Shown here one piece after another: positions 11,171 to 22,445 of a DNA stretch of 64,000 nucleotides; position 1 is the stretch's first letter, and each line of letters starts with the position of its first letter. The DNA is taken from NCBI RefSeq assembly GCF_036324505.1, contig NC_086368.1, positions 62,001-126,000 of the forward strand. The letters are read 5' to 3'. The notes below the pieces were generated by a model that did no database searches, was not told the DNA's origin, and worked only from the letters and a program-made list of their open reading frames with translations. This DNA is from Eleginops maclovinus (Eukaryota; Chordata; Actinopteri; Perciformes; Eleginopidae). Both the position numbers and the translations under genes were made by a program.

Positions 11171-11455
11171 AAACCGTCTTTATTGGTCACACACATGCAC
11201 ACAGCAGAGCCCACACATTGAAAGTTGTCCTCTGCATTTAACCCATGCTAGTACTAGGAGCAGTGGGCGGCTATTGTGCAGCGCCCAGGGAGCAATGGGA
11301 GAGTGGATTGGAGGTGTCCGGTTCCTTGCTCAAGGGCATCACAGCAGGGCCCAGGAGGTGAACTGGAACATCTCCAAGTAGCAGTCCACTTCCCATATTT
11401 CAAGTCTGTTCGGGGACTTGAACCAGCGACCCTACGATTCCCAGTCCAAGCCCTA
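11171..11455. repeat. Fish interspersed repeat, LINE-tail-like
   Basis: A TTTATTGGTCACACACATGC start, CCTCTGCATTTAACCCAT, AGCAGTGGGCGGCTATT, CCTTGCTCAAGGGCA and a final ACTTGAACCAGCGACC block form an arrangement I recognise as a very common fish repeat, usually the 3' region of an L2/CR1-type LINE or a derived SINE. I see no coding sequence in it. Confidence 0.6.
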
Positions 11456-13760
11456 CTTCTTTTCTTTTTTTTTATCTTTTATTATAAAAAGAGCATATTT
11501 ACATTTTATTGACATTTATATTTACATTGGGATCATTTACATACATTTCATGCTGTTGGTCTTCAAAAACAAAAACATAAATTTCCTCCTCCAAAACCAA
11601 ATAATGAAAAATCATATAACAAAATAAAAACATAAAAAACTCATATTAATCATTCCATTGTTAGGGGAACATATACTGTATGTCCATAGTCCATTCCTCT
11701 CAACATCCATGATATAAAGCATTTTATATTTGTTTCCATGCTTTCTTGCCAACAACATTAATGAAATAATCCATATAACGTTATCCACCTGTAAATCAAA
11801 AAAGAAAACAAAAGAAAAGTCTTCTTTTTCCTTCTTTCTTTTCAAAAATGAAAAAATATTTTTCCATTTTCTTCAGTAAGGAGTGTGATCCCCTGCAAAA
11901 AGTATTTTTCAAAAGTTTCATTGTCTACATGATTATATATAATTTCAATGTCTCTTTTTGCAGTTCTGCAAAAGATGCTCCAAACACTGAATGTTTTCCC
12001 CTCATAATGGGCACTGTTCCTCCTCAATTTTACGGCATACCTTGCGTGGCTCAGAACATAGTTTAGCAGAGACACATTGCATTCATCCTTCTTCACAATT
12101 GCACCAAACAACCACAACTCCTTCCATTCCATTTATCTTACATACCATTCCAACATCTACTAACTAACTCTTTCATCCTTCCAAAATACTCACAAGCTCT
12201 ATACATTCAACAAACTCATGCATACAGGTTTCAACCTGGTCCTTACATACTTACATTCTCTCTTAACCGTTGGATCAAATTTACTAATGACCAGGTTATT
12301 AATCACCCTATTGTGCCTTAACATCAAGTCAAAGTGATCACATTCAATACTGTTCCACTTGAACCATTAACTACTCTCGTCCACACACTCTCTGATGCAG
12401 GCCTTCTAATCACATCCCCTCTTAAACACTGTGGAGTTTTCACAAAGTTTTCCAAATATTGGGCAGATGTAGACTGGATGTGGTCCCATCTGCGCATGCG
12501 TTAACTTGCCGGTTGGTAGGATCAGTTTTTTGACTGGTGAAGCTGAGCTGTTGTTTACCTAGCATGTGTAATGTATGTTCGAGTGCTTGGTGAAATAAAA
12601 CGTGTAGAAGACAGATCGGATTCCCGTGCTTGAGTAGGACACTGTTTCACCAGTAGAAAACCCCCTTTTGCGGTGGGAAGTATTAGATTAAAGTAGTTAA
12701 TTTAATAAAACCGTACAAACACTTATACACATACTTTGTTTTAACATCGACCAACTTCACTTTCACATCTCCCTTCCCCGCAAACAAGTCAACTTCACTT
12801 TCATCCACTATGTTACATTCACTCTCAATCATTTTTAACCATTCACTCGGCATTCCCATTTTTATTTTCTCAAGCATACTTTCAGCTGTCCCTAAACCCA
12901 TTACCTGATCTATTTCCCTAACCTAATCAACTATCACCTGTGCCCTCAAAAATCCCGGTACATACTCTAACACTAAGTCCCTAACCTTCCTTAACCCCGC
13001 TCTCCACATCGGCAGGTTGAACAAGGAATACTTGGTGATACTCACTCATTCCATTCAACATTCCTTTTTTAAATTTCATTAAGATTGCAGTATTTGCACA
13101 TCCTATATATTTTTTTTAATTTGTATTCTAAAAAAACTTTCCATAGTTGGTCCTGTTGGTTTCTTATATACTTAATCATTACATTAACCCTCAATGTTTT
13201 TATTTTCGTCTTTAAATTGATCAGCTTTAAACCCCCGTCCCCATACTCATTCTCTAAAACTTCCCTAGCTATCCTAACCCCTCTCCCATCCCATAAAAAG
13301 TCACTTACTAATCTATGTATCTCTTTTACTACACTCTCCGGCACATCTAAGACTGTATAAACTACTGTACTCATTATTAAACCATTAACCACCACTATCT
13401 TACCCCTTAATTTAAGTTTCCTTAACTTCCAAACATCCAATGTCTTGGCTACACTATTAATTAGTTCCTCATACTGTACCTTCCTTCTATATCTTTAACC
13501 CCTAGATTTATGCCTAGCACCCTAAAATATTCTTTATTCTCTTCCAATCCTATATCAAATCTACTATCCCTCACCTGTCCTATGTACATAACCTCAGACT
13601 TATCTATATTAACCCTGGCTCCAGATGCCCTACCATACAATTGAACTGTCCTCAATACTTCCCTAACACTCTCCTTATCTTTAACCGTTATTGTTGTATC
13701 ATCTGCGTACTGATACAATAAACTAACCCTCCCTCCTGGCACCTCCACTCCTTTTATGTA
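11456..13760 (-). mobile_element. Decayed non-LTR retrotransposon (L1/Tx1-like) ORF2 3' half
   Basis: Minus-strand translation shows broken ORF2. At about 13,802-13,461 there is a reverse transcriptase part with the catalytic LLYQYADDTTITV and a GRASGARVN block. At 13,440-13,069 a thumb/connection part follows (LKLRGKIVVVNGLIMS, EYGDGGLKLINLKTK). Weak C-terminal pieces lie at 12,901-12,683 and 12,132-11,842. The 5' half is missing; a Tc1 element abuts the 5' edge. About 12,465-12,680 does not fit the LINE and may be a short insertion with an AATAAA motif. The 3' end is A-rich on the coding strand. Confidence 0.75.
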
Positions 13761-15084
13761 CAGTGGGGCAAAAAAGTATTTAGTCAGGTACCAATTGTGC
13801 AAGTTCTCCCATTTAAACAGATGAGAGGCCTGTAATTTTTATCATAGGTATACTCAACTATGAGAGACAGAAGGAGAAAAAAATCACATTGTCTGATTTT
13901 TAAAGAATTTATTTTCAAATTATTGTGGAAAATAAGTATTTGGTCAATAACAAAAGTTCATCTCAATACTTTGTTATATACCCTTTGTTGGCAATGACAG
14001 AGGTCAAACGTTTTCTGTAAGTCTTCACAAGGTTTTCACACACTGTTGCTGGTATTTTGGCCCATTCCTCCATGCAGATCTCCTCTACAGCAGTGATGTT
14101 TTGGGGCTGTCGCTGGGCAACACGGACTTTCAACTCCCTCCAAAGATTTTCTATGGGGTTGAGATCTGGAGACTGGCTAGGCCACTCCAGGACCTTGAAA
14201 TGCTTCTTACGAAGCCACTCCTTCGTTGCCCTGGTGGTGTGTTTGGGATCATTGTCATGCTGAAAGACCCAGCCACGCTTCATCTTCAGTGCCCTTGCTG
14301 ATGGAAGGAGGTTTTCACTCAAAATCTCACGATACATGGCCCCATTCATTCTTTCCTTTACACGGATCAGTCGTCCTGGTCCCTTTGCAGACAAACAGCC
14401 CCAAAGCATGATGTTTCCACCCCCATGCTTCACAGTAGGTATGGTGTTCTTTGGATGCAACTCTGCATTCTTTCTCCTCCAAACACGAAGAGTTGAGTTT
14501 TTACCAAAAAGTTCTATTTTGGTTTCATCTGACCATATGACATCAGTTCGAGGGAGATTAGCAGTGGTCTTGTATGTCTTCCATTTTCTAATAATTGCTC
14601 CCACAGTTGATTTCTTCACACCAAGCTGCTTACCTATTGCAGATTCAGTTTTCCCAGCCTGGTGAAGGTCTACAATTTTGTCTCTGGTCTCCTTTGACAG
14701 CTCTTTGGTCTTGGCCATAGTGGAGTTTGGAGTATGACTGTTTGAGGTTGTGGACAGGTGTCTTTTGTACTGATAACGAGTTCAAAAAGGTGCCATTAAT
14801 ACAGGTAACGAGTGGAGGACAGAGGAGCATCTTAAAGAAGAAGTTACAGGTCAGTGAGAGCCAGAAATCTTGCTTGTTTGTAGGTGACCAAATACTTATT
14901 TTACTGAGGAATTTACCAATTAATTCATTAAAAATCAGACAATGTGATTTCCTGGATTTTCTTTTCTCATTTTGTCTCTCATAGTTGATGTGTACCTATG
15001 ATAAAAATTACAGGCATCTCTCATCTTTTTAAATGGGTGAACTTTCACAATTGGTGGCTGACTAAATACTTTTTTGCCCCACTG
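13761..15084 (-). mobile_element. Tc1-like transposon A
   Basis: Both ends read CAGTGGGGCAAAAAAGTATT inward, with about 200 bp of inverted repeat, and TA flanks both sides (13759-13760, 15085-15086). It carries one transposase gene with an internal deletion. The left flank is LINE coding sequence; the right flank does not continue it, so the site was rearranged or the LINE was already truncated there. Confidence 0.93.
13963..14718 (-). CDS. Tc1-like transposase, internally deleted but open
   Basis: A cut-and-paste transposase that normally binds the inverted repeats with two helix-turn-helix motifs and cuts with a DDE domain. This frame is open from a true ATG (14718) for 251 residues; the family usually has about 340. 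The first HTH (residues 1-48) is present. After NLPR (57) it jumps straight to VIWSDETK, losing about 90 residues that include the second HTH. The catalytic residues all remain: D64 (WSDET), D155 (HDNDPKH) and E190 (NPIENLW), with DD34E spacing. Without the second HTH it is unlikely to bind DNA normally. Confidence 0.9.
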   Translation of the reverse strand: MAKTKELSKETRDKIVDLHQAGKTESAIGKQLGVKKSTVGAIIRKWKTYKTTANLPRTDVIWSDETKIELFGKNSTLRVWRRKNAELHPKNTIPTVKHGGGNIMLWGCLSAKGPGRLIRVKERMNGAMYREILSENLLPSARALKMKRGWVFQHDNDPKHTTRATKEWLRKKHFKVLEWPSQSPDLNPIENLWRELKVRVAQRQPQNITAVEEICMEEWAKIPATVCENLVKTYRKRLTSVIANKGYITKY

Positions 15085-15086
15085 TA

Positions 15087-15194
15087 TTTGTAGATGTTTA
15101 ATGAACAATACAACTTCTGAAGAAATGTTTTAAGAATGCATCTATTTCTCTCTCTCTCACTTACTCACTCACACACATTATCTCTTTTTCACTG
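15087..15194. other. Short spacer between Tc1 and hAT fragments
   Basis: Contains a TC-rich stretch; nothing recognisable. Confidence 0.4.
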
Positions 15195-15377
15195 ATCCAA
15201 GCACTCCAATACAAACAAAAGTAACTTGTAATTTGAGTAACTTTATAACAAAGTACTTTTTTACTCTTACTCGAGTAGGTTTTCCAATTGGAATATTTAC
15301 TTTTACTCAAGTAGATTTTGAAAAAAGTAATTGTACTTTTACTTGAGTACAGATTTTCAGTACTCTACCCACCACTG
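15195..15377 (-). mobile_element. hAT-type MITE fragment
   Basis: Read on the minus strand it starts CAGTGGTGGGTAGAGTACTG, then has repeated short motifs of AGTAAAAGTA and TACTYGAGTA type. This is the end of a well-known fish hAT MITE group. The opposite terminal repeat is absent, so the copy is truncated. It adjoins satellite B. Confidence 0.65.
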
Positions 15378-15765
15378 TCAGCTTATTTCAGTGAACTGAC
15401 GTCTTTTTGTGTGATTTTCTGCATCTTTCACTGAACTGAGGCTGTTTTTCTGATTTTCAGCTCCTCTCAGTGAGAAAAGCAGTTTTGGTGCGTGACACAC
15501 CAACATGTTTCTAACTTTTCTTTTTGGTGCGTAATTCTCTGCAAAAAACACGTACATCCATCCAAGATTACACAGTCAAACTTGCTAAAGAAGTGAGCTG
15601 CTCTTTTACAATTTGTGATTTTGACATTTTCACTGAACTGACGCTGTTTTTGCGATCTTCAGCTTCTTTTACTGAACTGAGGCCATTTTTGTGATTTTTA
15701 GCTTCTTTCAGTGAACTGACGTGTTTTTTTGTGATTTTCAGCTTCTTTCAGTGAACTGAGGCCGT
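15378..15765 (-). repeat. Satellite B, block 1
   Basis: Diverged tandem copies of a unit with TTCAGCTTCTTTCAGTGAAC and GTTTTTGTGATTTTCAGC, in the orientation opposite to the main block at 22.4-26.4 kb. One copy of the palindromic element (GGTGCGTGACACACC, near 15,490) is included. Confidence 0.85.
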
Positions 15766-17982
15766 TTATGTAAGTTTGGAGGAGGAGGCAGGTGGATGTG
15801 TTGGAATAGAAACAGCAACTTGGGGACTTTGTTAATTTTTAATATATTAATTCTCCCAATTAAAGAAATCGGCATAAGCATCCATCTATTAATTGTGCAG
15901 GTAATTGATTCCATAATAGGATCGTAATTAGAATACACTACATCTGTTATATTGGGCCCTATTTTTATACCCAGATATGTACAATTATCTGCAACTTTAA
16001 ACTGGGAGACTGGTGCAGTCAGACTACTTCTCTCTTTGGAATTTAATAACATTATGGAAGATTTTGAATGATTAATTTTGTAACCGGAAAATTCTCAAAA
16101 TTTCTCTATGACTTCTAATAATGTTGGAATTGATCTCACCAAGTCCCTGAGAAACACGATAAAGTCATCAGCATATAAAACTAAACGATGGTCCATTTGA
16201 CCTATAGTTATACCAGAGATCTTTGGATGAGACCGAATAGCTATGGCCAGCGGTTCTGACGCCATTACAAACAAAAATGGTGATAGAGGACACCCCAGAT
16301 GGCATCCCTTGTGAATCTTAATTGGTTTCGAGGTTGTATTATTTGTAAGTATTTCTGCAACAGGGTCAGTGTATAACAATTTAACCCATTTACAAAAAAA
16401 TGTACCACAACCAAAGTGTTCGTGGAAATCAAAAAGATATGGCCATTCGACCCTATCGAATGCCTTCTCGGCATCAAGCGATAAGATAGCAGTATGTAGT
16501 ATTTCCCTTTGGCTATGTAAAATGTTCAGTACCCTTCCGACGTTATGAAACCCTTGGCGCCCCATAATAAACCCATTCTGATCTTCCCGAATTATCTCTG
16601 CGAGCAGGCCCTCCAGTCTTTTTGCAAGGATTTTACATCACACCTTTAACACCTTTACGGGATTTTGTATTTTATGCTTAAACTTTTTGTAGATATCTAT
16701 AGGTAGGCCATCTGGCCCTGGGGTTTCCCAGATTTCATGTTATCAATTGCGTCAGAGATCTCTTCTAATGATAGTTCACTTTCGAGACTAGGTCTGAAAT
16801 CTGCTGGGATACTACGTATGTTGAGTGTCTAAGAAGTCATTTTGACGCGTCAAATCTGTATTTATGTCAGAGTCGTATAGTTTTTCATAGAAATGTTTAA
16901 AAGCCTAATTTATTTATATAGGATCGACTATAGTATCTCCCTTATTATTCTGTATTGACGTAATTAATCTTTCAATTTGTAATTGTTTAATGCGCCACGC
17001 TAATATCTTTCCAGGCTTCACTCCTTGATCGTAAAATGTTTGTTTAAGTCTTAGTAGACTTGCCACTGCTTTGGAAGCTGATAATTCATTATACTGTGAT
17101 CTCAGTACTAGCAGTTCTTGTTGTACTGTAGGGCAGGGTTTCTGAAAGGCCTCACTCTCCAGGGTTTGTATTTTTGATAGCAACATTGTCATTTTCTGAC
17201 AAGCTTTTTTGGATTTAGAGCTTGTGTAATTAATAATTTGGCCTCTAATAAATGCTTTAAAAGCTTCCCATCTTATAGATGCTGATGTTTCCGATGCATT
17301 TGTCTCAAAATATAAATCAATTTGATCCAATCCAAATTCGCTGATATCATAAAGTAATCAATACAGGAATTAGATCGGTAACAAGCTGAATAGTAAGAAT
17401 ACTCTACAGCATCAGGCTTTAGTTCTCTCTCCAGATGTCCTTCAAATGAAAATCTTCTATTATATTAAGGAAGACTTCCCTGCTTTTGGTGTGTGATTTA
17501 TCTATGCCTCCTGACCGATCCTTTGTTGGATCAATTAAACACACACAATTAAAATCCCCTGCTATGATGCAGTTACCTGTAAATGTTGAAAGCGTATAAA
17601 ACAGGTCCCTGAAAAACTTTGGTTCATCATTATTTGGGGCATACATATTAACTAAATTCAGGTTTTCTGTCGGTAGAGTACCCTGTACAATTAAGTATCT
17701 ACCGGCCTTGTCCTTGATTAGATTTGTTACCTGAAATGGTACTGATTCGTGAACTAGCGTCATAACACCCCTAGCCTGGGTAGAAAATGTTGCTGAATAC
17801 ACACATCCCGTCCACCTCCTCCTAATTCTAATATCATCCTTTGGCAGTAAATGTGTCTCTTGCAAAAAAGCTATTTTAGATTGCAGGCTTTTAATTCTAT
17901 TCGTAACCTGTTTTATTTTTAAAAGTTTTTGCAAGCCTCTGCAATTCCAGGAAGTACATTTAACCTCCACACCCTGCGACAT
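15766..17982 (-). pseudogene. L1-type ORF2 (endonuclease and reverse transcriptase), broken
   Basis: The likely start is the ATG at 17982. The endonuclease part (17982-17419) has TSWNCRGL, FLQETHL, VNMYAPN and IAGDFN motifs of the apurinic-type nuclease that nicks the target. A middle piece lies at 17330-16914. Reverse transcriptase at 16565-16095 has [26 protein letters not shown] and the catalytic [11 protein letters not shown]. The thumb region (16052-15770) ends at IHLPPPP, where satellite B begins. Frameshifts at about 17,400, 16,900 and 16,080 break it. Confidence 0.85.
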
Positions 17983-18640
17983 GACCTTTGACACAGATTA
18001 TGTTACCCACATGAACATAAGAATAAGAAATACATTTAAAAAACATTAAGAAACATACGGATTCTCCAAACCACATCCAACCCTGTGAACCTTGAACCCC
18101 TTTTCCGAACACATCCACCCTACTGGACAGCCCCCCCCTCCTCGTCTTGACACTTCCTCTTATAGCTGACAGTCACTGTACTCATATACAGCACGTGCTT
18201 CAGCTGTACTGCTAATCCTATCCTTTGTTTTACATGTTAACCGCCATGTAATCATAAGAAATCCCACCTAAAGTAGATCCACCATACATATCTAATAGGC
18301 AGTGAGCTCAGGAAGAGCCAACACATGTTACGCCGCAACATTAAAAATGATAAAAGTACCAAAAATAAAAAGACGCGTTCATTGTAGTGTAGTTAGCATC
18401 TCATGTGTGGTATCAGACCCCAATGTTATAAATTGTTAGAAAACACTCGTGACCACCAGAACATATTAACAAAACATTTGGTCAGTGTCAGTCAACAGTT
18501 CCAAGTTTCAAATAGTTCCTAGTCCAGACATATCCAAGATGCCTGACCGCAAATACTCGAATACTAGAAAATAAGTCGTGATACCTGCACATACATTTAG
18601 TCCATATTAGCCCTTTAACCGGTCGCAGCCACAGGTTACG

Positions 18641-19535
18641 TTACTCAGCCTGTCCCTCCTCTCTTGTAATCCGCTTGATGAAGTTCTCCACAGCAGACGG
18701 ATTCTCAAAAATGTGCGACTTGTCCTTGTAGGTTACCAGGAGCTGAGCCGGTAATAGCATGCCGTACCTGATCCCGAGGCTCAGTAGCTTCTGACGTACA
18801 TTATCGAAGGTCTTCTGCCGCTTGTACACTCCTGCCGCCAAGTCTGGATAAAATCTCACCTGCTGGTTTTTGTATAGGATCTGTTTTTTTAGCCCTGGCT
18901 GCTTTCGTTACAACCATCCTGTCCCTGTAGTTTAGGAATTTCATGATAAGAGGTCTTGGTGGGGCATTTGCATCCCTCCTCTGGTCGATTCTGTGAGCTC
19001 TCTCCAGTACAAACTTGGAACACGGCAGTAGCAAGTCCAACATGTCTGGGATCAGTTTTCGAGGAAAGCACAAGCATCCCCTCCTTCAGCGTCTTCTTGC
19101 AAATTCACCAGTCTTAAATTGGGTAACCTGGATCTGGCCTCCAAGTCTTCAACTTTCTCCTCTAGTTTGTATTTGTAGCCTCGAGCGTTTTCACTTTAGC
19201 TAGCACGGAGCTCACGTCATCTCGGTAGCTCAGATTCTCACCTCAGTCTCTACAATTCGTTCTGAGCATTCACGGATTTCCTTTCTCTCTATTGCAGTTA
19301 GAATGCCATCAAGTCTTGTGGAAAAGTCCGACTTCAGAGAGCCTATGGCAACCAGGATCTTTTCCGAGCCAGCTTCCCCCAGCCCGGCCTCAAAAGAGGT
19401 CATGGTTGGCGCTTTGCTAGCGCTAGCATAACTTTTTTTAGCTTCCAAGTGTAGCTTGGATGCTCCAAAACTTTCTAGTTTAGACTGAAGTGACTTTGCT
19501 CGTACTTTAGCTGATCTCCCTGCTGCTTCCGACAT
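18641..19535 (-). pseudogene. L1-type ORF1 protein, frameshifted
   Basis: The ATG is at 19535. The first part (19535-19230) is a basic start followed by a coiled-coil-like stretch with heptad character. The next piece (19073 down) has the RNA-recognition-type segment FVLERAHRIDQRR and PPRPLIMKFLNYRDRMVV. The last piece (to 18641) has the C-terminal domain (VRFYPDLAAGVYKRQKTFD, LGIRYGMLLPAQLLVTY). The order and motifs match L1 ORF1p (Transposase_22 family), an RNA-binding chaperone. At least two frameshifts separate the pieces. Confidence 0.8.
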
Positions 19536-19642
19536 TTAACCCTCTTTAACAAAGAATAAATATGATGGGATGATATAAAACGTGGGTTTAGCAGGATTTT
19601 AAGACAGAAATTGGAGCGCTAATTATTACTTCTCCCTAGTGA

Positions 19643-19652
19643 GCCGCCATTT
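19643..19652 (-). promoter_or_regulatory. YY1-like site at the LINE 5' end
   Basis: AAATGGCGGC on the minus strand, within about 20 bases of the inferred element start. Human L1 has a YY1 site at the same place, where it sets the transcription start. The match is to the consensus only. Confidence 0.4.
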
Positions 19653-19660
19653 CTGAATGT

Positions 19661-20450
19661 CGAAAAAAGCAGTTTTGGTGCGTGACACACCAAAATGTTT
19701 CTTACTTTTTTTTTTGGTGCTTAATTCTCCCCAAAAAGCACGTACATCGATGAATATCCAAGAGTACATATGAAAACTTGCAAAAGAAGTGGGTTGCCCT
19801 TATATAATTTGTGATTTTGACATTTTCACTGAAATGACGCCGTTTTTGTGATTTTCAGCTCCTCTCAGTGAGATAAGACACTTTGTGATTTTCAGCTTCT
19901 GAAAACTGAGGCCGTTTTTGTGATTTTCAGCTTCTTTCACTGAAATTGACGCTGTTTTTGTGATTTTCATCACCTCTCAGTGAGAAAAGCAGTTTTGATG
20001 CGTGACACACCAAAATGTTTCAAACTTTTTTTTGGTGCTTAATTTTTCCCAAAAAGCACGTACATCGATGAATATCCAAGAGTGCACATGAAAACTTGTA
20101 AAAGGTTCCCCTTATATCATTTGTGATTTTGTCATTTTCACTGAACTGAGGCTGTTTTTGTGATTTTCAGCTTCTTTTACTGAACTGACACCGTTTTTGA
20201 GATGTTCAGCTGCTATAAGTGAACTGAGGCCGTTTTTGAAATGTTCAGCTTCTTTTACAGAACTGAGGCCGTTTTTATGATTTTCAGCTTATTTCAGTGA
20301 GATTAAGACACTTTTGTGATTTTCAGCTTCTTTCAGTGAAGTGTGGCCGTTTTTTTGACTTTCAGTTTCTTTTACAGAACTGAGTCAGTTTTTGTGATTT
20401 TCAGCTTCTCTCAGTGAGATAAGACACCTTTGTGATTTTCAGTGACAAAG
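19661..20450 (-). repeat. Satellite B, block 2
   Basis: Same unit and orientation as block 1, with palindromic elements near 19,675 and 19,998 and the associated CACGTACAT...CCAAGAGTAC segment. It was continuous with block 1 before LINE A. Confidence 0.88.
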
Positions 20451-22445
20451 TTACAGTGCAAGTTAAATGAACCAAAACAAGACAGGACAGGACAAACACA
20501 GCAGACTAAGAACATAATCTCGGACTAAGACTAAAGACATGAAATCAGTCAATACATAAATCGAGAATTAATAAATAAATAAATAAATACAAATAATAAT
20601 AATACAATTATAAAAATACAATAAAATAAACAACAACAAAAAATCAATAAAAATAAGCATTGTGTACACATAAATACAAATCACTGTTGGTCAGTCAGTT
20701 GCCTGGCAGATATCTGGCATGTCCAGCCCCTGTACATAATCAACGAATGGGTCCCAAATGGGTAGCCAAATGATACACTTATTTTATCCACAAGGTATGC
20801 GAGGGAGGAATTGAAAATTTTCACCTGAGCAATATCAAGCGTCTAGCTAATAAAGTAACAAATGCTATATAGGTTGTCTCCAGGGAAGAGAGTGGCAGTG
20901 TGGGTGGAGCAACACCAAACAGTGCAGTCATAGCATTAGGATCAATTGGTTTTCCAATAACTTCCGACTAAAGGTCTAAAGATTTCGACCCAATAAGAAT
21001 GTAAAGCCGGACAATACCAGAACATGTGTGCATGGCTTGCTGGTGCTTAGCGACACAAGTTGGGTCTACATCATTATAGATTCTAGAGAGCGTGACCTTT
21101 GTGAAGTGTGTGCGATGCACAATTTTGCACTGGATCAGTCCATGTTTTGCACAGATAGAAAATTGGTGTAGCAAGGACCTTCCCCCAAATATCCTCAGGG
21201 ATCTCCTCACCAAGATTTACTTCCCAGAGAGCTTTAATGGAGTTTAAGGTGACTAGATGAAGGGAACAAATCTGAGCATAGATATGAGTCATCAATCCCT
21301 TTAGAGCGGGGTACTGGTTTAAGGAATGTGTCTAGTGATGAATCAGTGGGGAGTTTAGGAAATTGAGGAAATCTATTGGTGACAAAACTGCGGATCTGTA
21401 GATAGCTAAAGAAATGCTGCCTAGGTAGAGCAAACTTCTCAGATAGCTGCTGGAAGGACACAAATGTGTTGCCAATATACTGGTCTTTGAGTGAGTTGAT
21501 GCCTTGGTTGGACCAGGTAGTAAATGAACCGTCTACTAAGGATGGAGGGAAAACAGGGTTTGCAATTATAGGGGCTAACGTAGAGTATGTTTGAAGACCA
21601 AAGTAACGTTTGAACTGACTCCAGTTTCTCAAGGAGGATTTGACAATTACATTTTTAGTGTAAACAGAGGGGGGGCTCTTAATGAGAAAGTGAACCAATG
21701 CTGAGAGAGATGCTGGCCTACAGGAAGCAGCCTCCATTTCAAACCAAAGAGGCCGGGAGTGAAGCGAATCAGAGTTTAGCCATGACTGTATAATTCTCAG
21801 ATTGGCAGCCCAAAAATAAAAGAGAAGCCCTTTGTTCCATTCCATTTCTAAAAATACCTATGATACGGGGATCACAACGAAGTGCAATGGAGAGGGGCTC
21901 AATGGCTAGGGCAAATAGATGAGGGCTCAAGGGGCAACCTTGCCTGGTGGAGCGATGGAGGCGGAAATATTCAGATTGGGTATTGTTTGTCCTCACTGAG
22001 GCTAGGGGGCAGGAATACAACAACTTCACCCATGAGTTAAATTTATTACCAAAGCCAAATTTCTCCAACGTATAAAAAAGATATTTCCACTCAAAGTTTT
22101 TTTCTGCGTCCAAGGATATCGCAGCTTCAGGCACAGAGTTTGTGGAAGGTTGGTAGATTGTGTTAAATAATCGCCTCAAGTTAAAAAAAGAATGTCTATC
22201 TTTGTTGAATCCGGTTTGGTGAGGGGAGATAATGGTCGGTAATACGGTTTCCAAATGTAGGGCGAGCATTTTAGACAACAATTTAAAATCGACACATAAC
22301 AAACTGATTGCTCTGTAAGAGGAGCATGCAAAGGGATCCTTATTCTTTTTTAAGATGATTGAGATAGAAGCCTGATTGAGTGTTGGGGAAAACTAAGGGA
22401 GTTAAATGAATCATTAAACATATCTATCAAAACGGGATAGTTTTA
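20451..22445 (-). mobile_element. L1-type LINE B, 5'-truncated and internally deleted
   Basis: The minus strand at 22,302-21,850 encodes a reverse transcriptase part (CVDFKLLSKMLALHLE, ISLDAEKNFEWKYLF, STRQGCPLSPHLFALAIEPL). At about 21,850 it jumps from PRIIGIF past the YADD block into the C-terminal part (21,845-20,968), so the catalytic palm is deleted. An A-rich 3' UTR with AAAT repeats runs to about 20,460. It is a second L1-type lineage, distinct in sequence from LINE A. The satellite B orientation is opposite on its two sides. Confidence 0.82.

Larger units (their letters stand above)
15766..19660 (-). mobile_element. L1-type LINE A, 3'-truncated
   Basis: On the minus strand it has a 5' UTR, an L1-type ORF1 and ORF2 (endonuclease then reverse transcriptase). 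The 5' end seems complete: it starts just inside satellite B at about 19,660 with a YY1-like site. The 3' end of ORF2 and the 3' UTR are missing where it meets satellite B at about 15,766. LINEs usually lose their 5' end on insertion, so this 3' loss probably came from later recombination. Both flanks are satellite B in the same orientation. Confidence 0.85.
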
